A DNA stretch of 5,716 nt from DATLNF01 sp046590575 (GTDB lineage Bacteria; Actinomycetota; Actinomycetes; BP-191): the NCBI GenBank assembly GCA_046590575.1, contig JBKJUS010000021.1, forward strand, positions 1 through 5,716, written 5' to 3'. The notes below the pieces were generated by a model. That model was not told the origin of the DNA. It searched no databases and saw only the letters and a program-made list of their open reading frames with translations. This document shows positions 1 through 3,695 of this stretch, one piece after another. Position 1 is the stretch's first letter. Each line of letters starts with the position of its first letter. The translations under genes were made by a program, and so were the position numbers.

Positions 1-476
1 ATGATCAGAATCCCCCACAGCAGGAACCACGGGTCCCAGAAAAATGCGTGCCACGCCATGGCATGGCGATCCGCATCCGCTGAGGCGCTGAGCACGCCGA
101 CTTCCACCAGGACCCCCACTCCGGTGTAGACCAGTCCATAGCCCGCCAGCACGCCCGCTTCGACCCAGGCGAAGCCACGCAGGACGCGCCACCGTGACGA
201 AGTGCCGGTCAACCGGATCGCGGCCAGTGGCAGAACCCCCGCGACCACCTTGAGCAGGACCACAATTGCGAGGAGGCCGACTTCGGAGGCTCCTCCCGAT
301 CGCCCTAACCGTTCGAATGCGCCGCCGACGGTGTCGAGCAGCAAGCGGCCACCAGCAGCCCAGTAGGCGCTCACCATCGCCGAGGCGAGCCCCACCACCA
401 GCGCGAACCACGCCGTAGTCGGCAGCTTCGGCACGTCGTCCGGTGGCCGAATCCCACTGATTGCCATGCCGACCAT
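1..476 (-). CDS. DUF3995 family integral membrane protein (3' end cut by window edge)
   Basis: A minus-strand reading frame runs from an ATG at 476 off the left edge: 158 codons plus two bases, with the last residues missing. I recognise the DUF3995 pattern: a short N-terminal tail, four hydrophobic segments (about residues 22-41, 66-88, 101-130 and 144-158) and the signature WHAFFWDPWFLLWG (residues 142-155), which corresponds to the conserved C-terminal W-H-x-x-x-W-D-P-W motif of the family. No biochemical function is established for this family, so only a location in the cytoplasmic membrane can be stated. The start at 476 is favoured by GGAG eight bases upstream; the in-frame ATG at 467 is an alternative. 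It lies downstream of the toxin-antitoxin pair on the same strand but about 250 bases away, so it probably has its own promoter. It sits on the presumed element side of the tRNA attachment scar. Confidence 0.85.
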   Translation of the reverse strand, partial: MVGMAISGIRPPDDVPKLPTTAWFALVVGLASAMVSAYWAAGGRLLLDTVGGAFERLGRSGGASEVGLLAIVVLLKVVAGVLPLAAIRLTGTSSRWRVLRGFAWVEAGVLAGYGLVYTGVGVLVEVGVLSASADADRHAMAWHAFFWDPWFLLWGILI

Positions 477-726
477 CTTCTCCGCTCCACGGCCCGGCCT
501 TGTTCGAAGAAGTCGCTGGCCAGTCGTCCGGCGTCGATGAAGTGACCGGGCAGCGGTTGCTGCTCGCCGAGTATGCCCAAGATGGGCCGGTGCTCAGACG
601 AGGCTGCCGTTCTCAGCATCTAGGGCTGACCGGCAATAGCCTGCGGGCATGTCCCAGGACGCAGATGTCAGACCCTCACGAGCACCGGCAGCCGACACGA
701 TCACCGGCATATTCCCACCGCTGGCG
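477..726. other. Intergenic stretch without a supportable gene
   Basis: These 250 bases separate the DUF3995 gene from the antitoxin stop. On the minus strand an open frame from an ATG at 619 overlaps the DUF3995 start; its middle (PGHFIDAGRLASDFFEQ) has GC-rich third positions and could be the tail of a degraded gene, but I recognise no family and it runs out of frame into DUF3995. Plus-strand frames here show no recognisable motif and no convincing ribosome binding site. The promoter of the DUF3995 gene should be here, but I could not pick out a clear -35/-10 pair. Confidence 0.4.
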
Positions 727-1014
727 CTATGCGCTGCGCAGGTATTCACGCAGGGCCCGGCGCACGATTTCGGAGACGCTTACGCCTTCGGCTGCCGCAC
801 GGGCGGCGGCTTGCTCCCGCAGCTCAGGATCTAGGCGGACCGATCCCACCGCCTTGACCAAGTCGCCCAGCGGAGGCCGCCCTCGGCCTCGCGGCTTGCC
901 CTTCAGCTGCTCAGGCCCGTAGCCCCGCTCGGCCTCATCGGCCAATTGGTTGATGAAGGCGTCGTCGATCGGCGTGCCGTCGCTGGTGTGTCCGTAAGTC
1001 TTGTCGGTCGTCAT
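727..1014 (-). CDS. Ribbon-helix-helix (CopG-type) antitoxin
   Basis: This gene encodes a 95-residue protein. The C-terminal half (from about residue 56, VGSVRLDPELREQAAARA, to the RRALREYL end) has the typical ribbon-helix-helix pattern: a short strand (SVRLD), helix A (PELREQAAARAAAEG), a turn (VSVSE) and helix B (IVRRALREYLRSA). Such proteins dimerise, bind their own operator through paired strands, and neutralise a partner toxin. The N-terminal half (YGHTSDGTPI, LADEAERGY, then a GRGRPPLG linker) is typical of actinobacterial antitoxins paired with small RelE/BrnT-like toxins and is probably the toxin-binding region. Its ATG overlaps the TGA of the preceding toxin gene in an ATGA, so translation is probably coupled. 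Toxin-first order is typical of this pair. The antitoxin is intact although the toxin is frameshifted. It likely represses its own promoter near 1267-1279. Confidence 0.88.
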   Translation of the reverse strand: MTTDKTYGHTSDGTPIDDAFINQLADEAERGYGPEQLKGKPRGRGRPPLGDLVKAVGSVRLDPELREQAAARAAAEGVSVSEIVRRALREYLRSA

Positions 1015-1258
1015 CTGGCACCTCCGAACAGTTCGTCCGCCGTGCTGCGACGCAGCTTCATGGCGTGGATCACCAGCACTCGTTGCCCAGAAAGCGAGAG
1101 GACGACCAGTTCGAGCAGATTGCCGGCTGAGTCTGGTCCGGCCAGCAGGACCGGGCTAGGTCATCGCCGAGCTCGATCCAGGCGACTGCCTGGTCGAGGG
1201 CATGCCTGATGTCGCCGTCCCCGATACCGTGACGACGAGCCGATGAGTGGATTTCCAC
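1011..1258 (-). pseudogene. RelE/BrnT-like toxin gene broken by a one-base frameshift
   Basis: Two frames together give one recognisable small toxin. From a GTG at 1258 the first frame reads VEIHSSARRHGIGDGDIRHA and continues to ELGDDL; the rest matches only in the -1 frame, beginning PVLLAGPDSAGNLLELVVLS, then VLVIHAMKLR and GGAR, stopping at TGA 1011-1013. The combined order (E-I-H-x-S-A-R-x-H-G, then G-P-D-x-A-G-N-L-L-E, then V-I-H-A-M) is that of an actinobacterial toxin family of 80-90 residues resembling RelE/BrnT ribonucleases and paired with RHH antitoxins. The span is 248 bases, exactly one short of 83 codons, which suggests a single lost base at about 1152-1162. In the uncorrected frame translation runs on to a stop at 1070 with an unrelated tail. 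The downstream frame has its own TGA just before the shift, and no classic slippery heptamer is visible, so programmed frameshifting is unlikely. The stop overlaps the antitoxin start. A sequencing error remains possible. Confidence 0.72.
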
Positions 1259-1266
1259 ACCGAATA

Positions 1267-1279
1267 AGTGTAGTACGTA
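1267..1279 (-). promoter_or_regulatory. Probable promoter -10 and operator of the toxin-antitoxin pair
   Basis: On the minus strand the hexamer TACACT (1267-1272) lies eight bases before the toxin GTG and fits an actinobacterial -10 box. A start of transcription at or near the GTG would make a leaderless message, which fits the absence of any Shine-Dalgarno sequence before this start. Immediately upstream is the self-complementary TACGTA (1274-1279), a possible half of the antitoxin operator. I see no good -35 box. This is a weak call from position and composition. Confidence 0.35.
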
Positions 1280-1319
1280 AATGGCCTCGACTGCGACGGC
1301 TAGGCGTACTGACCAGACA

Positions 1320-1448
1320 GGTTGGTCAAGCGGGACTGCCCCCTGTCGGTGCCCGTCGCTGTGAGCCACAGACGTCTAACGGGTGCCTAACGAACGGCGT
1401 GAGGATGCGGGATACTGGGCGCGTTGGGACGTCACGACCGGGTTGGTC
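1320..1448 (+). repeat. Short direct repeats next to the tRNA scar (possible recombinase arm sites)
   Basis: GGTTGGTC occurs at 1320-1327 and again at 1441-1448. The second copy extends the likeness loosely (GGTTGGTC, then GCGG-GAC versus GAGCGGAC). Between them CTAACG occurs at 1376-1381 and 1387-1392, eleven bases apart, about one helical turn. Repeats of this kind beside an attachment core can be arm sites for a tyrosine integrase or excisionase, but no integrase gene lies in the window and eight-base repeats are not rare by chance. The rest of 1280-1507 holds no gene I can support. Confidence 0.25.
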
Positions 1449-1507
1449 GGAGCGGACCAGCGAGCATGGAACAGATGTTGACGGCATTCGATGACGACCT
1501 GCGGCGC

Positions 1508-1551
1508 GACTACGGATCAAGAGGTTGGGGGTTCGAGTCCCTCCGAGCGCA
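1508..1551 (+). other. 3' half of tRNA-Arg(ACG): probable attachment-site scar
   Basis: From the anticodon loop onward the geometry is that of a tRNA: loop CTACGGA (1510-1516) with anticodon ACG at 1512-1514, five bases of anticodon stem (1517-1521), a five-base variable loop AGGTT, a T-stem GGGGG (1527-1531) with T-loop TTCGAGT and return strand CCCTC (1539-1543), acceptor strand CGAGCGC (1544-1550) and discriminator A at 1551. No CCA follows, which is common in actinobacteria. The 5' half is missing: upstream there is no GCGCTCG acceptor strand and no D-arm, and the anticodon stem does not pair. A lone tRNA 3' half is the usual signature of the distal att site left when a tyrosine integrase inserts DNA into a tRNA gene. 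By that rule the element lies to the left and the original tRNA downstream flank to the right. The intact tRNA should lie beyond the window. Confidence 0.8.
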
Positions 1552-1557
1552 CTCACG

Positions 1558-1572
1558 GCGGCAGGACGCCGC
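1558..1572 (+). other. Small hairpin after the tRNA fragment
   Basis: GCGGC (1558-1562) and GCCGC (1568-1572) can form a five-base-pair stem with loop AGGAC, seven bases after the tRNA discriminator. It could be a remnant of the tRNA's transcription terminator or a processing signal, but no T-tract follows, so I do not call it a terminator. Confidence 0.25.
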
Positions 1573-1618
1573 TAGGCCGCGTCGAAGAGGACTGTCCACC
1601 GCTCACCCGAGGAATCCG

Positions 1619-2044
1619 ATGCGCCGCCTCACCGTTGCTAGTGCCGCCGTCATCGCCGCGGGTGTCGTCGCGACACCGAGCCTCGCTGCCCCCAAGCCCA
1701 AGCCGATCAACCAGACGGTGCCATTCCGCGACGCGACACTGGACCCGAGCGGCACGGCGGTGGGGAGCGACGGGCACTGCTCTGGACTGCTGCCGCGGGA
1801 GAAGGCGTATGCCTTCCAGGCGCCCGCCGCGGGCACCCTCAAGGCCTCGATCAGCGGCTTCAGCGGCGAGTGGGCAATGCAGCTGCGCGACGCCAAGGAC
1901 AAGGTGCTGGCTGAGGACGACGTGACGGGTGGCTTCGAGACGCTCAGCGTCAAGGTGCGCAAGCCGGGTGTCATCAATGTGCTGCCGTGCAACCTCGCTG
2001 GCACACCCGACAGCGTGATCACGCTGGTCTTCACCTTCGCGTAG
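1619..2044 (+). CDS. Small secreted protein of unknown function
   Basis: This gene encodes a 141-residue protein with a clear Sec signal peptide: MRRLT, a hydrophobic core to about residue 20, and a likely cut after SLA (residue 23), giving a mature protein that begins APKPKP. The mature part alternates short polar and hydrophobic stretches (YAFQAPAAGTLKASISGF at about 64-81, ITLVFTFA at the end), suggesting a small all-beta domain that loosely resembles bacterial pre-peptidase C-terminal (PPC) domains. Its only two cysteines, C54 and C124, could form a disulfide outside the cell. The ATG at 1619 is chosen because GAGGA lies five bases upstream and the signal peptide starts there. The frame is open further upstream through the tRNA fragment, but that extension is not protein. 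I do not recognise a named family and can assign no role. It converges on the gene at 2078-2608. Confidence 0.82.
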   Translation: MRRLTVASAAVIAAGVVATPSLAAPKPKPINQTVPFRDATLDPSGTAVGSDGHCSGLLPREKAYAFQAPAAGTLKASISGFSGEWAMQLRDAKDKVLAEDDVTGGFETLSVKVRKPGVINVLPCNLAGTPDSVITLVFTFA

Positions 2045-2077
2045 CGCGAGGGAACCGTCAGCTCTAACGGCCGACAT

Positions 2078-2608
2078 TCACGGTGCGACGGTGATGAACC
2101 GACTTTGCTGAGCGTGCCCGGTCTCAACCACGATCGGGCCAGTGCAGTCAAGAGAGTCGACTGTCACATACCGTACGCCGGCGTCGATATCCAGCGGTCC
2201 GATCGGGGCATTCTTCGAGATGCTGAACAGCAAGAGAGCGCGGCCCTCGGTGTTCGTCTCCTGGCCAGCGTAGGCGACAGCGGAGTTCCCGGAGACGAGA
2301 GTCGACTCGACGAGGGCGAAGGCGAGCGGGGCGCTGCCACCGAGCTGTGCAGCCGCACTGCCGTCAGGCCCGAACCTGGTCACGGTCACAGTGACCTTCA
2401 CCCGGCTACCGCGTTGATACGCGCTGCGGTCCGGCACAAGCTTGAGATACAGGGTGTCGAGCTCGACCGGCGCGCTCTTGCGCGTGCAGTCGACGCCACG
2501 CCCGGCGAACGCGGTCGGGAGCCCAAGACCAGACGTGCCCACGAGTGCGATCACGCAGACCACGCGTGTGACGTTTGGCTTCACGAACGGAGAGTTCTGT
2601 GCATGCAT
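2078..2608 (-). CDS. Secreted protein with a probable Ig-like beta domain, function unknown
   Basis: This gene encodes a 176-residue protein. It starts at the ATG at 2608, with AGGAG (2614-2618) five bases upstream. A hydrophobic stretch at about residues 14-34 ends in AFA (33-35), a good signal-peptidase site, so the mature protein begins GRGVDC. The body (VPDRSAYQRGSRVKVTVTVT at 58-77, PLAFALVES, TNTEGRALLLFSISKNAPIG at 118-137, GVRYVTVDS) follows the strand pattern of Ig-like or macroglobulin MG-type domains: a proline/glycine-limited strand with V-x-V-x-V-x-V, then a N-T-E-G-R-A-like turn. The mature part has two cysteines, C41 and C155, which could form a disulfide. It is transcribed divergently from the metal cluster and shares a 167-base intergenic region holding a copy of the repeated operator, so it might be co-regulated, though nothing in the protein itself is metal-binding. 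The frame stays open upstream of 2608, but the signal peptide and ribosome site fix the start. Confidence 0.8.
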   Translation of the reverse strand: MHAQNSPFVKPNVTRVVCVIALVGTSGLGLPTAFAGRGVDCTRKSAPVELDTLYLKLVPDRSAYQRGSRVKVTVTVTRFGPDGSAAAQLGGSAPLAFALVESTLVSGNSAVAYAGQETNTEGRALLLFSISKNAPIGPLDIDAGVRYVTVDSLDCTGPIVVETGHAQQSRFITVAP

Positions 2609-2673
2609 TCCAACTCCTGCACAGCTTTCATCCCGCGTCGTCGCCGCGGTAGTCGGGACTTTCGGCCCTGTGT

Positions 2674-2709
2674 CCGCGCGTCCGTGCGGCTCTACGGTTG
2701 AGGCGAGTT
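2674..2709 (+). promoter_or_regulatory. Operator/promoter copy A before the small membrane protein gene
   Basis: The near-perfect dyad CCGCGCG-TC-CGTGCGG (2674-2689, one mismatched pair) is followed three bases later by TACGGT (2693-2698), a plausible -10 box. The same arrangement occurs at 3256-3280. Over about 36 aligned bases the two copies agree at roughly 25 positions (my count by eye). The expected transcription start is near 2705, about 70 bases before the ATG at 2776. I infer that it binds the ArsR/SmtB-type regulator encoded at 3304-3681. No convincing -35 box is visible. Confidence 0.6.
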
Positions 2710-2775
2710 CGAAGGACCGGCAGGCCCGTCCCGCCGGCACCGGACCGCACGGCAGACTCCTAGAGGTTGGTCTCA

Positions 2776-2997
2776 ATGAACCACGGCAAGCACACATACG
2801 TGATGATCGGGTTCGCTCTCGTAGGTGCGGTCCTGTTCCTGACGGACAACGCCGGCGGACTGCTGTTCTTGCTCTGGCCTCTCGCGTGCGTGGCGATGAT
2901 GGTCGGGATGATGTGGGGCATGCGGGGCATGGGCCGCAACGGACCCGATCCGGGGGACCACGCCCGCAACGACGACCTGACGCACGCGCACAAGTAG
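2776..2997 (+). CDS. Small Met/His-rich membrane protein (DUF2933-like), metal cluster
   Basis: This gene encodes a 73-residue protein with two hydrophobic segments (about 8-23 and 28-46). It begins MNHGKH, and the second helix runs into a methionine-rich stretch (MMVGMMWGMRGMG, 41-53). The hydrophilic tail carries His 62, 70 and 72. The MNH-x-KH start, two helices and M-R-G-M-style end resemble DUF2933 proteins, which are often encoded beside heavy-metal efflux genes. A role in holding or passing a soft metal such as Cu(I) at the membrane is inferred from the Met, His and single Cys (C38). The start at ATG 2776 is preferred over the in-frame TTG at 2767 because GAGG (2763-2766) sits nine bases before the ATG and would abut the TTG. 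It is followed by a methyltransferase remnant, then the regulator and ATPase, and is probably controlled by operator copy A. Confidence 0.75.
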   Translation: MNHGKHTYVMIGFALVGAVLFLTDNAGGLLFLLWPLACVAMMVGMMWGMRGMGRNGPDPGDHARNDDLTHAHK

Positions 2998-3031
2998 CGC
3001 CCCGCCGGTCCGCGACGATTCCCGTCGAGCC

Positions 3032-3245
3032 GTGCCTCGACAGCGCTGGCTCCGCGTCGCCGGCGGTGCGGCCGAGGAGGTACTGCTCGAAGCGGTGCTC
3101 CGGGCGGCCGCCCGTACGGTCCGCCCCGTCGTCCTCGACGCGGGGGCGGGAACTGGGGCCCTTTCGCTGTGTCTTGCACAGGCGCGGCCCGACGTACACC
3201 CGGTGCTGATGGACATCTCGCGCCGCCACAGGGAGCTGCGCCCCG
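3032..3245 (+). pseudogene. N-terminal remnant of a class I SAM-dependent methyltransferase
   Basis: From a GTG at 3032 the frame reads PRQRWLRVAGGAAEEVLLEA, then VVLDAGAGTGALSLCLAQ and ARPDVHPVLMDIS. This is the N-terminal part of a Rossmann-fold methyltransferase: the glycine-rich motif I (D-A-G-A-G-T-G-A-L) binds S-adenosylmethionine, and the acidic residue ending strand 2 (M-D-I-S) would hold its ribose. Third codon positions are strongly GC-rich, as in real genes here. After about 3245 the similarity ends abruptly: the frame runs through operator copy B and overlaps the regulator. About 70 residues remain of an expected 180-230, so the substrate-binding part is gone and the product should be inactive. 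No good ribosome binding site precedes the GTG. It lies 34 bases after the small membrane protein gene in the same direction. Similar methyltransferases occur in actinobacterial metal-resistance clusters, from memory; the substrate is unknown. Confidence 0.55.
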
Positions 3246-3255
3246 ACCGAAATAT

Positions 3256-3288
3256 CCGTGCGTCCGCACGGTTGTACGGCTGTAGAGA
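3256..3288 (+). promoter_or_regulatory. Operator/promoter copy B before the SmtB-like regulator gene
   Basis: The perfect 7-2-7 inverted repeat CCGTGCGTCCGCACGG (3256-3271) is followed three bases later by TACGGC (3275-3280), a plausible -10 box placed exactly as in copy A. The transcription start would be near 3287, shortly before the ribosome binding site GGGAGG (3291-3296). A repressor on the dyad would cover the space just upstream of the -10 box, the usual place for ArsR/SmtB autoregulation. TGTAGA at 3281-3286 is an alternative -10 box. Confidence 0.62.
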
Positions 3289-3303
3289 ATGGGAGGCCAA
3301 GCG

Positions 3304-3681
3304 ATGCCGACAGATCACGAACACCCCGTCGACCCGGCACGCGTCGCCGAGGCCAAGGCCCGGCTCATCGACACCGAGGAAGCCAGCCGCCTCGCCGGGC
3401 TGCTCGGGCTGCTCGCCGACCCGACCCGCGCCCGCATCCTGTACGCGCTCGACCTAGTCGAGGAGCTCTGCGTCGGTGACCTCGCGCTGGCGCTGGATGC
3501 CTCCGAGGACGCAGTCGGCTACGCCCTGCGCGTCCTGCGGACCGCCGGCCTGGTCAGCACCCGCAAAGACGGCCGGATCGTCTACTACCGGCTCTCGCCC
3601 GGCTTCCCCGAGCCGCTGCGCAACCACTGCCTGCGTGCCCTGGTCGAGCTGTCCCGCACCGTCACCGACACCAATGCCTGA
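3304..3681 (+). CDS. ArsR/SmtB-family metal-sensing repressor
   Basis: This gene encodes a 125-residue protein. A winged helix-turn-helix fills residues 28-97: ADPTRARILYAL (38-49) is the classic ArsR signature, EELCVGDLALAL (53-64) is nearly identical to the metal-sensing helix of cyanobacterial SmtB (E-L-C-V-G-D-L), SEDAVGYALRVLRTAGLV is the turn and recognition helix, and TRKDGRIVYYRL (86-97) is the beta wing. Possible metal ligands are C56, the N-terminal H5 and H7, and the C-terminal H108-C109. The recognition helix has G-Y-A where SmtB has S-H-Q, suggesting a different operator. Binding of a soft metal should release DNA. The ATG at 3304 is chosen because GGGAGG (3291-3296) lies seven bases upstream; that rules out the in-frame ATG at 3289. 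It ends 14 bases before the ATPase start, so the two form an operon, likely autoregulated through copy B. The metal (Cu(I), Cd, Zn or Ag) cannot be fixed; the copper-type ATPase next door favours copper. Confidence 0.9.
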   Translation: MPTDHEHPVDPARVAEAKARLIDTEEASRLAGLLGLLADPTRARILYALDLVEELCVGDLALALDASEDAVGYALRVLRTAGLVSTRKDGRIVYYRLSPGFPEPLRNHCLRALVELSRTVTDTNA

Positions 3682-3695
3682 CTCCAAGGAGCGCC

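Noticed and set aside
371..619. A minus-strand frame of 82 codons overlapping the DUF3995 start
   Set aside because: Its first half looks mildly coding, but there is no recognised family and its second half is an out-of-frame reading of DUF3995; mentioned only under the intergenic stretch.
461..922. A plus-strand frame of 153 codons
   Set aside because: It is antisense to the antitoxin, rich in Arg/Ser/Pro as expected from a shadow frame, and has no convincing start signal.
1140..1170. Programmed ribosomal frameshift in the toxin
   Set aside because: No slippery heptamer is visible, the downstream frame has a TGA immediately before the junction, and the family is not known for recoding; a lost base or sequencing error is simpler.
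1326..1556. A minus-strand frame containing GGTRTPNLLIRS
   Set aside because: This peptide is the antisense translation of a tRNA-Arg 3' end, a well-known annotation artefact; it is explained by the tRNA fragment.
1424..1618. An N-terminal extension of the secreted protein starting at 1424
   Set aside because: It reads through the tRNA fragment, and the signal peptide with its ribosome binding site begins at 1619.
2045..2077. A bidirectional terminator between the convergent genes
   Set aside because: Only a four-base-pair CCGT/ACGG stem with a long loop and no T-tract could be found.
3289..3303. An ATG at 3289 as start of the regulator
   Set aside because: It overlaps the ribosome binding site GGGAGG that serves the ATG at 3304.
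2609..3340. A long minus-strand frame continuous with the exported protein, up to 420 residues
   Set aside because: It is antisense to the metal cluster genes, has no recognisable domain, and the true start at 2608 has AGGAG and a signal peptide.
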